NCBI RefSeq assembly: GCF_001949145.1
Contig: NW_019091406.1
Span: 1,132,742-1,196,741 of the forward strand
Direction: 5' to 3'
DNA: 64,000 bases
From: Acanthaster planci
Taxonomy: Eukaryota; Echinodermata; Asteroidea; Valvatida; Acanthasteridae
Shown here: piece by piece, positions 33,609-47,125 of the stretch
How the letters are laid out: every line of letters begins with the position of its first letter
Position numbering within the stretch: position 1 is the stretch's first letter
Program-made: the position numbers and the translations under genes
The notes under the pieces: generated by a model
The model's input: only the letters and a program-made list of their open reading frames with translations
Databases searched by the model: none
What the model was told of the DNA's origin: nothing

Positions 33609-34195
33609 GGTGATCATCCGTTCCGATGAAAACCTAGTAAAAGAAAGACACGAAGACTCTTTTTTTATACTCAGTTAGAAGGGCTATTCGAAATTCCCCC
33701 CAATTGATACAATAATTTTATACAGTCATCAGAGTAAGACGATTTCATTTCAGGAGAAAAACCTTCATTGATCTTTACACTAGTGAAATGAGTGTCAGTC
33801 TTTTGTTACATTTAAGCAATGGTTGTGTTAAAAGGAATATACAATGATCGGTGTTGGTCTCTGAAAAGGAATAATAGAAATGCCATTAAGACGTTTCTTG
33901 ACTAAAAATGTTGTGAGTTAATGAGTATGATGTACAGTAACTTGCATCATGTTCGTGCCCCTCACTTAGTTGTGCGCATGCGCACTGAATCCACTATAGC
34001 GACAGAAGCTGGTGAAATGGCTCTTGACTCGGGCAGGTTGACCCCAAAAGTAATCGATCAACATCAAGCTCAGATAAAGTTGTTTGCCCCTTTTTTCCAC
34101 ACCGATTAGAATTTAAACACTTAAAGTCCCTTTTGATAACTGGCACACTATAAAAATCCATTTTTGTCAAATTTTTGCCCGTTTTTGTCACTTAC

Positions 34196-34260
34196 CTCCA
34201 AAGTAACAGAGTCAGAAGTTGAAAGTGAAGCCAACATTTCAGAGGTTTTTTCAGTTTTGC
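34196..34260 (-). other. Gene 3: candidate non-coding first exon (3' end defined)
   Basis: A consensus GTAAGTG donor (34195 downward) pairs with the TTTTACTAG acceptor before 33633, leaving a 562-bp 5'-UTR intron. The upstream limit is not visible, so 34260 is only a nominal end. Confidence 0.4.
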
Positions 34261-37200
34261 CGAAATGAGTCTCTGACATTTCTCTACTTGTGAATGGTGA
34301 AGGATATCATAAACACTAATGAGAAAGTATCATGCAAGAAGGAAACCGTATGGATGAGAACGGAAAGTTTGGTTTGTGACTTTTAGTCGGGCAATTTGAC
34401 GTGTATTCATGGTATTCGTGCAATGAAATAGGTCAACTCGTACCCAAACGCACTCATATCCAGGTATGTGTACGTGTGCGCCATGTCCATAATCCAGACA
34501 TTTTGACCGCTGCCAAACTCAGAGCGGAAATTGGGCACTAAGTAAGGTGAAAAACACGGAAAATGACGAAAATCAGTCCCAATGAAAAACCATTTCAAAA
34601 AATGGTTTTCTTCCCAGACATAATAACCTTTTTTGTACTAGTCTTTCATGTGGCATCAAAGTTATTTGAAGGTAAACTCGACAAAATTGTAAAAATTATA
34701 CACAAACTTAGGTTAAAAAAAATAATTTTTCATAATTATACTTGTCGTAAAATTGACATTTTCCAATTTCCTTTACTACCCTCCGGCGATCTTTCTTACT
34801 AGAAGGTATTAAATATCACCATTTGATAGATTCCTGGCAATTTATTTACACACGAGGTCTTCAAGGGAAAGGGCAGGACAAATCCCTCACATGGGTCACC
34901 ACCGATGCGCGTCGTATGCTAGAATAATTTTTCAGGCCGACGACCATTATGTCACTATTGCACATGCGCAGATACACAAACTAAATGCATGCACAGTCTA
35001 TGGGGACAGAACATACGTGATCAAACGACAGTCTACGGTATATATCAAATAAATTGCCATGTGAATTTCGAGCAATTTAGATGAAAGACGTGTTTTAATA
35101 TTCTTCCGTAAAGTGATAGTTGGCCACCATTAATCTGGCCGCACATTTGGGTGACCCCCGGTGCCACTGGCACAGTGCCAAGTGCCATTACCGCCATTTG
35201 GGCTGTTGCCGTAGCAACGCTTTGTTTATACTCCCCTCATTAGCTACTGGCAAGTTGTCCTTCAAAGACAATCGGAGAAATAATGGATGAGATTGCTCAA
35301 GTAATTTGTTTGGGCATTTGGATAAAGGCAGGTGATACATGCTTTCGGCACAAGGAATCGGGTTCCTTTTAGAACAAAGGATACACCTGCAGCTATCAAT
35401 TGTCGTTTAGAGTAACACAAAGAGATTTTAAAGTTCTCTTGGCCTTACAGGTTAAGTTAATGGAGACAACCCTGTCCGTTCTATTGATTTCAACCAAAGG
35501 AAATTAAAATCTTTTGCAATTTTGTGTAATGACTGTACATCGTCTCTAGAACATCGCCAAGGAGTGGATCCAAGAAACCTTCCGGGGGAGGGCAAGTTCA
35601 GACCTTAAGCATGATGACAATCAATTCACGGTCCGCCTAAAGTAAAGCAGTTTTCCTAGAGGCAGAGAGACGAAGTGTCATCTAGTCCTTGTGTGGGTTC
35701 GTACGACCCACAAAACACATTTTTGATCGTGTTCCCTGAATCTATTTCAGAAATGCAAATTTACCAGACTAGTTTATGATTAGCATGCCTTCCAGGCCTC
35801 CCGTTCATTTTGTTTATATAAAATCTGACCTGAAACACTAATAGATATTTAATCTCAAATTTGAATTTTTCATCACAGTAAATTAGATTCCATCATATTT
35901 ATTTTGTTGCTTTGATTTTTCCCCAATGAAAGTTAACCTCGTTTTTTTCCTCGGGCCACTTGGAATGTAACCATAAGACTGCTTCCGAATCACTTGGCTG
36001 CAGCTTCCAATTACACCCGGGAACCGGCAACAGCTATAACCATAGACTCTTGTGTATTTTCTAGCCGCAGCCACGTAATTTGGACACAGCCTAAGAATTA
36101 ATTGAAACAAAGTACCACAGCCTTCAACGCATGTAAACGCTCGTCGCATTTGATAGAAGGAAGATATTGCTTTAAATTATAAGACATCAGTAGTAACTGA
36201 CTTCCAAGGGTCAGTTTAGAAAACATTTACAGTTTGCCTCCGAGTTCCCTGGTTTGAAAACCTGAAAGGTCCTAGTCCCCTGCTTGCCGGTTGAAAGATC
36301 GTCACGTAATTAGACTGGTAGGCTCAGATGTTCATTTTAGTGTTCTGCAACGGATAAAACTGTTATTTGCTGTCTTGTCAAAAAGACGCAGTTTACAAAG
36401 CGCCATTTACGACGCAGGAAGTATGGCAGGACCGACGTAGAGCCGCGCCAGTCGACAACGTTTTCTGCTGTAAGTCACCTCGAGGAAGTAATTGATCTTC
36501 ATACAATATTAAATGAGAGAGTTTCAGCGTGAAAAATTGATGAGAGAGGTAATTCACACTCAAAACAGCCAGGGTTGTGATAATTTTTGTTACTTTTTTT
36601 TCACAATGTCGGTGGAAAAATCATATTTACCGTCCCCGCATCTTTCCTACTCAGAGACCACCAGGATTTTTCTTTAACCGCAGGCAAAAATGGCTCGGAA
36701 AGGCAAAATTTTTAAGTAATCCACCGGCAAATAAACTATTATTCTGTGGGTCACATCACGCAGTCGATGATATATATCTCCAAACATGTCCGCCTCCAAA
36801 TACTTGGCTTTGGTCTTAAATTCCTCTAAATCTTTGTAAACTATTTAAGCCTACGTGGACCGTAATATTTGCCCCATATTATGCCTCTTTCACTTGTGTG
36901 CAATATTACACATCGTCATCGATTTAATTATTCGATCTCGTTATTGGTCGGAGTAGTCACTACATTGACGCCCTTTATGTTTGTCTCCTATGGATTGTAT
37001 AAGTTTTAATAACCCCGAACCAGTTGCCGGTTCCGTTTGTAAAGTTTGGAAATACACAGAGGTCCACGTCCCTGAATAGTTTGATGGGAAAGTCTTCAAA
37101 GACCTAAAAACGTAATGACATCACACTTTGACACCTGTGCTGTCTATGGGGGCTTGAAATACCGTGTCCCACTTCACTGCCGTCGGGAAATGTATATATG

Positions 37201-40200
37201 AAAACAAAGCTATAGACGCCACTATGTTATAGGTCTATTCAAGAGGTATCGAAGGACTTGTGCAATAGGGCTACTGGAGTTTGTGAAATGGTGGTCGAAT
37301 TTCCCCCTCAAAAAAAAATTACTTTCAAAAAGATTACCGGTCGTCATTTTATTGCCTGAGGTCTTGTTTTCACTATTGTTAGGGATACCTGGCTTGCACT
37401 AAAGCATAGAAAAGCTATAATTAAGCTTGTCTACATTTTATCACTATCAACCCAGTTTAACCTGCGTTCCCATGACTGGACTTTGAAACACGATTCTGGA
37501 AACAGGGAAGAAATCAGATCCAAGATACACCTCCCTCGGAAAATCCAGACAAGCAATGACTGATGATACGAAAACACATCTGTATTATTGGAGTTACCAA
37601 GCTGATATTCATGACAGCTATAGGAAAAAGTAGTAATGTAAGTGGCATGTCCAAACATTTCTGAGACTAGGGGAAGTGGATTCTTATTATCACCGTTCCA
37701 GTTGCTTGCTATTGTGGTTTTCGGAGGGGAATGAGTAAGGAGTGGGGTACATTGGGCGGCACAAGGTCTGGCATATACTTTCCTGAATCAGTTATCTATT
37801 TAGCACAATTCTTGCCTAGTATTCCACCATTAACTGCAAATGCCACATTGGCCCTTCATTTCTAACTGCCTATATTATCTCCGTCTGTTTATACGAAAAA
37901 AGTCATTGCGAGAGAGTTAAAGCCTTTTCAAGTAACGAATCGAACTCACACGTAAGCCCTATGATCTGACGATTTATGTCTCCTGCAAAATGGTGCTGCA
38001 CAGGTTTCAAGGAAACACTGTCCATGTGAGTCTGTACCACGTTCCAACTTGATCATTAAGCCTAACGAAACGTGCATTTCATTTTTCCAGTTTGATTTGA
38101 GATGCCTACAGCGGTTGCACTTAACATGCCGAGGAGCAACTCCGCTATACTTAACATTAGCATAAGTTCAATAGACTTTATTCACAAGAAAGCCATTTTC
38201 AAGTTGATTATGTTTCCTGAATTTATTTCTTGCGATCTGTCAAAAGGGATGGTACCAGAGTATTTTAGGGTCCATGCTTCACTTTCATTTTTTTTCAGTG
38301 CTACTTAAAACATTACATGCAATAAGTCACAATGTATAAATTATTCATCATCTTAAATTAAATTAACTTTTCCAGTGCTGTCATTTTTATTCTTAGGTTC
38401 CCATACCTCGTTTTTTTATTGAATAATGGCCTCGAGAACGCGGTCAATTTTTGGTGCTTGTGTTTACTAGGTCACATCTCTAGCTCGCCCAAAGCAAACA
38501 AAATGAAATAAAGTGCACCAGCAAGCTAAGACTGTCTTTTGTAAAACCAAGGAAGTTAAAAAATACTGCAGTTGACATTTTCTTATTATAACGGATTGCA
38601 CTTGCTTGCACCATTTTTAGGGAACACGCCGTATACACTGGCTGTCATCGGGATCGGAAATTTCGTTATGTGGACAAACGTAAGGGTTCCTATTGATTTG
38701 CATTGTACAAGGTTCTTATAAGGGTTCAAAAATGGCTCTAGAGACTCATGACTCATTTCGTTAGGTTAAGTCACATTTTACAACTGCTGGTCGATTTACC
38801 ATGGTACCAAGGTCATTTGTTCTGCATGAGCTCCAATTGAAAATCTACCAGTGGTCGCCATTTGGTCGCATAACTCTGCGTGCGTTATTTCTAGCGACAA
38901 CCACAGACCTTATGTTCATTGGATTCAAGCTTGGGCATAATTTGCAAAAGTATACATATTTTACAAGTCACCACAACCATGCTGCAGACCAAACTACACA
39001 GTAAGCGCGCCTGTATTGCTGATAGAGCCCATATAAGGGACACCGAGAAGCAAATTCCATTAATGTCATTTCATGTTCTCAAAATAATTTGTGTGTATGC
39101 TTAAAACCAGACAAGCTATGCGCTCATTTTTCGTTGTCGTTAAATTGTCAGTGCAATCAAAGTTGTTCGAAGTGGAGAGCAGTACCGGTAGATCAAGGTA
39201 TTCGAAAAAATAAATGGACTCATTTAGAATTGGGATGCATTTACGGGGCAATCTTCAAAGAAAAACATTTAATAAGACGACCAATTTTAGCAAACATTGA
39301 GAAGTGCGCCGAAACATTGACATAATAGGTCTGCAGAATTTTGGATTCCTCTAATATTTGTCACGTGACCATAGCGGCCACTTTAAATCTCTCAAATTAA
39401 GGGCAGATCCAGAACCAAATGTAAGGGGCAGACTTCATTAAGAGACCTAAACAAATCGGATTTTTTTCATTCAACTTTTTCATGGCATTTCTAGGATGGA
39501 GCTTCATTTTGGGGGTTTTAAACGTTTTGGAAGGAAGAAAATGAAATAGAATAAAAATTTCTTTTACAAAATGTGGCTCCTTTGTCTTCGAGGGATCCGC
39601 TCTGGAGTGTTCTTCATAATGTATCACCGAATGAATCATGACCCTCACAGCTTGTGGTAGCAATTCGGTCAACGTGCACGGTTTTCCCCGAGCCAGACAA
39701 TTAATTTTGATGTATTAGAAAAAATCATCTCGTTCTCTTCGGTAAATCAAGCACGCATGACGGACCATTGGGAATGCAGGAGATGTTTACGTTCTCACCG
39801 AAATGATTTGATGTAGATATCTAGGGTTGGCGAATTAACCACACGACGTGGTTCGTTGGCATTATAATTCGATTTGGTGTGCGCATAATTTATTTTGGTG
39901 CCTGTTGAAGAACATGCCCCATAATATACCACGATGAGTGTTACCATTCGACTTACCGGTATTTCAAAAAAGAAATTCAAGTTAATCATAAACAAGAGCT
40001 TGAATAGAGGATTATTGCGCAAATAGGGAATTGTGCTTTAAAGTTTCCTAGCCATTGCTGTGCTGAATAAATTATGGCACCAGCCTGGAAATAAGAACAC
40101 ATCGTGTCTGGTTCGCAAATATACCCGTATGTATACGGTATAATAATCTCTGGCACAGTGATTACAAAAATCCACTTGAAATGGATCAAAGATGTCCAAT

Positions 40201-42368
40201 TAACCACGGTAGGGAGCTTTCGTTTTCAATACGGTTAAAAACGGAAGCTACCTACTTTGCATTATTTGCCACAACAACTCCAGGTGAACACGGGGATACA
40301 TTTATTTCAATGTGTATTAAAGGCACAGAGACAACATTCATGTGGTTATATTATCTATGAACTGGTTCGTAAAGCAGTTTTGAAAATCGACGTCTTTTTT
40401 AAAGCATTAACACAGCAGTTCGACCGCTATAAAGGCTATAAATGGAACTCAATGCAATTATGTACCTGCGGCCATGATACGGGATGTGGTATGCAGGGCG
40501 GGTTAGTGGGAGATGACTGCATAATATAAAGGCCTAATGCTTATAAGAAGGCGTAATCTCTTCAATCTTAAGGCCAAAGGTATAGCGTGGGACCTCTTCA
40601 GACTGAATCAGAAAATGGCTAATTTTACGGTTAAAGTGGTAGGCAAACCGACTGTGGCATCGAACCCAAAGAGCGTTTAAGCCATGGCCTTGTTTCCCAC
40701 GTATACAGCTTGCCGATATGAAGCGCGCTTATGCATAGAACAGTTGATTGGTGCCGATCTCAAGAATTATGTGAATTTCGCTGATTAGATGCAGGTGCAG
40801 GCACAGTTCTGGCATAAGCTGCAGATCGTGGACTAAAAGCTTGAAAAAAAAAGTTCGCTACTAGGATAAGAATGCCAACTATTCTGATATGAGGGAAGAC
40901 GCTTTCAAACCCAAAGGAACCGATATAGGTTTCGCAGCTACATGCACAAGTACATGTATTTTTTTTAATGGACGAAGGAACATGTTACAGCATCACAAAC
41001 GAAAGCAAAAGACAAAAATATGGTTACGCTTACTATTACTTACCAGGTCAAATGAAATCAGATCGCAGTCCTCTAGTAGACAGTAACTTCCTCTTTTCGA
41101 GTATAATCCCGCAATAACAAATAATGAGCGACAAACCGGGCAGTATTTAATACCGATCTCTCCAGAGTTTGTTAATGATGCAGCGGTTGCTATGAAAATG
41201 GGGGTAGTATCCCGCGTGCTGCGCTTGGCTGGGACAGTCAGCAGTAATTTCACCATTCCACACGCCTATATTTTATATAACAATCGATCGCCTTGGGCCA
41301 ATCAGGACAGGGGGATGTGCGTTGCTTGGATACGTGATTCTTATGTAGCCGATTATCATAACGATTTTCTTCACCAGGTGGTAATATTTCGACAGTTTTT
41401 AGGAGCATAAAAAGCGTATGCTATTGCTGGTTTCGCATCAGGCAAACGAAGAGTTGGGCAAAGATATCAACTGCCGAGACTTCACACATTGCATTAATGG
41501 TGGCATGCGTCGTTGCTTACAATGAAATTTGCTATGCGATTGTTTCGTGTGACATGCTCTTGTAACAAGATGTGGCAAGACACTGATTTTGCTCTCTGTA
41601 CTGTAAAAGATTAACAGTCACTGATTAACTGTGATTGGCATCCGTAGAGTGGAACTGTCATATACTTTATATGTATCATATTGAACCGGATCTTGCTATC
41701 TACCTAGAGTGTATAGCGATTTTCCAGATTTTTGCAAACTTTCCAAAGGGGGATCGAAGCCACTGTTTTTTCTCTCTCTCTTAGCGACAGATTCCCTTGA
41801 CGCCACCACAGGTGCGAGGTACTCGGAGCGGGCAAAAAGTGGGGTTGCATCAACATAGACCTGGGGTGATGGATATGGATATTAGTTTGCAGTCATGTAC
41901 TCTGTCTTTGCCTGTATATTGACTATGAGGTCAAGATTCTTTGTTGTTGCTATGGTCCTGTTTATATGTTCCCGATTCTGATGTAGTAGAGAATGTGATT
42001 ATGTTACTGATTAAACCAAAGGCTATTCCAGAAACGTACGTTGCAATTAAGAGTCACTTGTTTACATGATTTCCAATCTTCCTGTCAACGGTTAGACATG
42101 CCCAACTCACGGGCTGGGTAACCAACAAGCACTTTTGAGCCAGTTAAGCACACACTTTCATGGGGAATTCTTTCAAGCCTGCAAAAATGAATTGAATGAG
42201 TGATTACGTAATGGATGGTCATTATTCAGGAACATAGGATGTGCCGTTGATGGCCCTAAAATAACGGCGTTACGTTTTGTTTACATGTGCACTTTTCCTG
42301 CGACGGTTCGATGTTTTTACAACGTGATAGACATGTTATGCCTAAAAGCTTTCATAATATTCGACAAC
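34261..42368. other. Gene-free interval upstream of gene 3
   Basis: No convincing exons on either strand. It holds a dispersed repeat (39400-39550), a GTTGCC-GT-AGCAAC palindrome at 35205-35218, and otherwise nothing I can assign. Confidence 0.5.
39400..39550 (+). repeat. Dispersed repeat copy (ATCCAGAAC family), right
   Basis: It has the same ordered blocks as 25735-25870: GCAGATCCAGAACC, CATGGCATTTCTAGGATG and TTTGGAAGGAAGAAAATGAA. No coding region is seen. Confidence 0.45.
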
Positions 42369-42434
42369 AATGTTATGGCGACATGGTCTTGGAAACGTTT
42401 TAATGACGTTTGTATGACTTTTAAGGAAACGTTG
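42369..42434 (+). repeat. Inverted repeat arm left of the LINE fragment
   Basis: It reads ATGTTATGGCGACATGGTCT, then GGAAACGTTTTAATGACGTT and ATGACTTTTAAGGAAACG. The reverse complement of 44874-44938 matches it with few differences. Confidence 0.7.
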
Positions 42435-42664
42435 GTTGAATGCCTTTGCAATGATTAATTAGCATTATGTTAATGAAATACCTCTAAGATCTTCCCGATT
42501 ATGGCACCTCGTGTTGTAAAATCATGTCGGAAATCTAGCGATTTAGCGATGCACCGCTATGGATTGTGTGCACGGTTGTCAAGTCGTACGCAGAGGTTAT
42601 AGCTTGAACGTACTGCTTACAACTAGTGGGTGAGCCTAACAAATCATACGTACGAGATTATACA

Positions 42665-42836
42665 AAAGTGATGTAGGGTGCCCCCCCCCAAATTTTGAAA
42701 TGGACATTTACGTCCATTTATGGAGGTAGGCGTTTAGACAGGCACCTAGTTCAGTTATTTTCAGAGCTCTCTGAAAAAAATTGTGCACCCCAGGTGCCCC
42801 CTCAGCTGTAGCACCCTAGTTACGCCACTGATACGC
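42665..42836 (-). repeat. Dispersed repeat copy B (AGTGGCGTAACTAGGG family)
   Basis: On the minus strand it starts CAGTGGCGTAACTAGGGTGC and continues with GGGGGCACCTGGGGTGCAC. A GTAGGGTGCCCCCCCCCAAA block lies at the other end. It shares the first 16 bases with the copy near 7.4 kb. Confidence 0.5.
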
Positions 42837-44080
42837 ACACGGACCGGCGCGCAACGGTCGCTAAGTGTACAGTAATGTACATCAGTTTGATTCATCAGAA
42901 GTCGATACTTCAACTAGGCCGAACAAATAGTGACATTGTCTAATTGTGACCTCACAGAACTCGGTTAGTTTTGCTACGTCAATGCCAAGGTTAAGCTTCA
43001 GGCCTAATTGCCGCGCCAGGAACCACAAACCAGAGGGAGGGGTGGGTGGACCCCCCATCCGCTCTGATATAAAAAATAAATAAATAAATGAAATGTAAAA
43101 AATTAATTCGAGATTATAGAAATAAAAAATAGGTCAGTGCATCTGTATGTGTCCGCCTGCAAGCAACAATCAGACGGGCCTGCTCCCTGGAAAAAATCCT
43201 AGATGCGCCCCACTTAAGGCCCTGAAATGGAATTTGATGTCACTGAAATCAATCAGTTACAAGGGTCTAGCATCCCACCAAGCTATTAAGTGAAGTCAGT
43301 AATTTGCAAGAACCGTTGACAACAAAGATGGTCTTTTTTCTTCTTTTTATGGACTTGCGAATTTGCATTTTAGTAACATGTTTTCCAACAAATTAACGGT
43401 CTTAGTATACGAACAAGGCGCCCCGCTAATAGCATATCTGATCAGGGACAGACAGACAGACGCGGGCTAGTCAGCGGCACTCCGTTTGGCATATTTCCAT
43501 ATGGCCGCGTTGCAGTTTGCGTCTTGATTGCGTTGCTCTCTGCGTTTCTTACGTCGATATGGAAACCAGGCTTTATAACGTGCGCTTTCCTACAGCAGAG
43601 GTGGGACCCCAGCAAACACATAATGCTGTGACAACTTTTTTGAAGGTCGCGCCAATGTTTTGACAAAAACATTTTGAAATGACATTTTAATTACAGCATA
43701 GAAACAATATGTAAAGCACAGAAACATTGTAATGAAATTATGCAAATGTACCCAATGTGATGTTTTATCTGACATTAATTTTGAGAAATATTTGAAACAG
43801 ATTTTAAAGCGAAAAACAAATATTGCTAATATTTTATGACATTATTTAGAAGTTATAAAATTTGTTCGCCTGTGCTTTGAGAATGTTACCTGCACGTGTA
43901 TTTATAGCAGTTCTTAAGATGTTGAACAGCTGTTATTATGACGTATGATGTGTGATAATAACATTCTTAAAACAATTCATAAATCTTTGAATAGACGAAA
44001 GCATCACCAACGCTTCTTTGAAAAGGGATAGTTTTTAAAATGTGTTGAGTGGATGTGATATTTTCTAAAAATCATTATTG

Positions 44081-44478
44081 TAGACGGAATCACCGCCGAT
44101 ATGCTGAAGGCCTCCTTGGACACAGTGGCACCCTGGCTGACCAACCTCTGTGGTAGAATATGGGAATCAGAGACTGTCCCACCTGAATGGAGGGAAGGAA
44201 TTATAGTATCCCTCTGTAAGAACACGGAACAAGGAGACGTCAGGAGTCTGGCTAATTATCGTCTTATCACACTCCTCTCCACTCCCTCATATGTAGTCAC
44301 CTCCCTAATCCTTCAGCGAATTATGGCCTCTCCTTCTATCCAGACAGAGGCCCCAGCAATCAGGGTTCACCCCGTGTAGATCCTCTACTGACAGCGTCCT
44401 AGCCCTGGAGTCTGACAGAACAAGGAAGGGAATTTCAGCTAGCGTCCCCTTCTAGCAGCCTACATAGATCTGAAAGTT
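44081..44478 (+). pseudogene. LINE-type reverse transcriptase fragment, truncated and frameshifted
   Basis: The translation from 44081 reads VDGITADMLKASLDTVAPWL, then WESETVPPEWREGIIVSLCK, then NYRLITLLS. This is the fingers and early palm region of a non-LTR retrotransposon reverse transcriptase. After TAG at about 44377 the similarity resumes in another frame with AAYIDLK (start of palm motif A) near 44455-44475 and then stops. Both ends are truncated, so it is a dead copy. Confidence 0.85.
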
Positions 44479-44589
44479 GCGTTGTAAAAATATCATTACA
44501 ATGTTGCTGTGACCTCATTTTCATATTGACCCTAAGAGGTCGTGGTTATCGAGTGTTGTTGCAATTCTGTCATTTTTGTAACAAACATT

Positions 44590-44872
44590 TTCAGTTTTAC
44601 TTTTTATTAGTAGTATGTCAAATATCTCCGTAAAAACATTGTACTAGTGGATGCAATGCCTCGGATTCATTTGTTGCAGGAACAAGTGGAAGATTGCCTT
44701 GGGGATTCATTCGTTGCAGGAACAATTGGAAGATGAAAATTGCAATGAAACTTGCACGTTGATTGGAAGGCAAATAAAACGTTTAGCAGATTGCTGATGT
44801 CATAGCGTCATGAAACGTTATTTTGATTTTGTTTAGTAGTAGGTCAATATATCTCCGTAAAAGCATTGCTCA
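44590..44872 (+). repeat. Local direct repeats
   Basis: GGATTCATTTGTTGCAGGAA recurs as GGATTCATTCGTTGCAGGAA 42 bp later (44661 and 44703). TAGTAGTATGTCAAATATCT with CCGTAAAAACATTG (44608-44641) recurs as TAGTAGTAGGTCAATATATC with TCCGTAAAAGCATTG near 44834-44868. Confidence 0.75.
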
Positions 44873-44873
44873 T

Positions 44874-44938
44874 ACGTTTCGTAAAAAAGTCATAAAGATG
44901 TCATAAAAATGTTTGCTAGACCATGTCGCTATAACATC
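44874..44938 (-). repeat. Inverted repeat arm right of the LINE fragment
   Basis: On the minus strand it reads ATGTTATAGCGACATGGTCT, then AGCAAACATTTTTATGACAT and ATGACTTTTTTACGAAACG. It is an inverted copy of 42369-42434. Related motifs recur between 43.6 and 45.0 kb. Confidence 0.7.
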
Positions 44939-47043
44939 ATTTACAAAAATGACAATATTGCAATGAACATATCAGTTTGATGTTTCAAGTTACTACTCAG
45001 AAGTGAGACGGTAATATTTGTCGCAATTTTCCTGATACAGTTAAGTAGAATCCCCTGCAAATTTGCATGTAGGATATCATGCCTCCCCCACTTGTGCTAA
45101 ATGGTTGCGCTCCAAATACGCGCCCTTAGAAATCAGTACAATTTCGGACAGAAATAGCGGCGCCTGGTGAATCAAGAACAACCTGTCCTATCGTTTGTTT
45201 AAGACTATGGCCACAAATCCAGTTTTCCTTTTAAATTTCAAAAGGGTTTCATGGGTATTCTTTCCACCCTTCTCCGAGACGCCCCCTCCCCCAAAATAAT
45301 AGTCAAGGTATGCGCTCAGGACTGTAGTAAGTTGGCGGTTGTTGAGAACGCAAAACCCCGAGTTGGAGGTCCGACTAGTCCCAAATTTGTGATTTAAGAG
45401 GCGTGGGTATATGGTCATCAGTGTCATTTGTACCATCAAGTTTTAACTCGAACCACATAAAAACTGGGTAGGGCCTTTGTCGTTCATAGAGTTATATTCA
45501 TAAGGCGAACTTGCGGTCCATGAGAGTCGTACGTATGGGTTGCACGTCGTACGTACAACCTAATCATAACCCATAACTCACTTGTATAAACAGCCATAGC
45601 TCGTATACGTGTGGGTCATGCCGGTTCCCCTGAGAAATTTCAGTCTACAAGTCAAGATAACGATCACATAAAAGGAATAGACTCAAATGCAAAGTAAATA
45701 TCTTTATTATTCCCGCTTACGTTATATGCGTATCCATTTTCACATCTCCTGACAATCATCAATGCCCTTGGTTTTCAAGCAGCTAATAAAATCTCATTCA
45801 TTAATTCTTAATTTTAATTCTTAATTTTGAGCCCCTTTGTTGTATGCAAAGCAGGACCGCTACTTGGCAACTTTAACTGCTCGCAGTCCGACATTATGGA
45901 CAATGCGGATTGTCCAATTAGATACCACAGCTCTAATATCGCCGAGACTCGGTCTAAATTTGACAACGGAAACTATTTAGCTTGATGGCATCGGTAAACA
46001 CGAACTCTGCCCTGCCGTTTGTCAGCCCGATCCCGTGATTGTCACATCTCATTATATTTCCAGGGGGAAGGAAGTCACAACCATCGCGCATGGACCCTTT
46101 CGCCGTGCACGGGGTACCGGTATCCATGATAATGAACCGTCAGCTACCGTGACAACTGACGGCGGCCGCGACAGCAGTGCAAACAACCAAAGGAGAATAG
46201 ATAATGCGTACTGTACGTGGGTTGATGCAGCAATATTCTTGGTTGAACCGCGTCAAGTGGGAAGCAACCACACTTCCTTAAGTCTTCCAAGTTCGTTTCG
46301 AATTATTTCGCAGGCGCTAGCCGTCATTATTGGCGGCATTTGATCGTTCTGTAATTAGGGTCATTCGGCGAGTTGTCAACGACGGGGGTTGAAAAGCAGC
46401 CATGAAGAGATTTGAAGAATAACCATGTATAGATGAAAATCACTCAAGATTGGCACTGACGATTCTTTCAGTCCAAGGATACTTGTGATGATGATTTGCT
46501 GTCTGTTCGTTTTATTTCAAAGGTGGAACGATTTAAAAAAAAATTGAACAGGGCTGAAGATTTTTTTTAAGTGACCAGTCACAGTCAATAATTCAAGGAG
46601 TTGTCCATCAAAACAACTGTAGGCCCTCGCAATAATAAATTGTCTTTTTTTCAAAAATGGCGAAATGAGAAAAAAGTTACATGCAACCAGCTGCCAGCAA
46701 ATTCGATTCACTTTTATCATGAATTATATAAACTGCATGTGTGATTTGCATCGTTCAGGGCTAAGCTATACATAGATCCAGGATCAGGTTGTACATGAAA
46801 AAATGAACTGATTTGGGTTTTTATGTGATGAATTCTATCGAAATCAAATAGGTACAAGGATGAAAATGGCCTAGTGGCGAACCTGCTTTGCCTGAGCCCA
46901 GCCCCTCACATTTTTTTGAAACGAAGATAAAATATACACCTATACTCCTAGCTCGGATATATCTGGTCACCAGAGGCGCAACCGGGGGGGTGAGCTTTTT
47001 TAGGTGTAAATTCCGGACTGAGCCCCACCACCACGAACAAAAA

Positions 47044-47125
47044 TCATATTATGAATGCGCCACTTAAATAGCTTTGGCTGAGTTGAACCCTCAGCCTCTA
47101 GGACATCATTTACAGCCGCTCTACC
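47044..47125 (-). repeat. tRNA-like SINE remnant
   Basis: The minus strand carries a box-A-like TAGCTTCGTTGGTAGAGCGG and, 26 bp on, a box-B-like GGGTTCAACTC. It also has a stem-loop CTGAG-GGTTCAA-CTCAG. Cloverleaf pairing is poor in the anticodon arm and acceptor, so this is not a functional tRNA. A pol-III-derived SINE head is more likely. Confidence 0.5.

Noticed and set aside
46035-46343. 102-codon plus-strand frame in a GC-richer block
   Set aside because: No recognisable domain or splice sites. The base composition alone explains the open frame.
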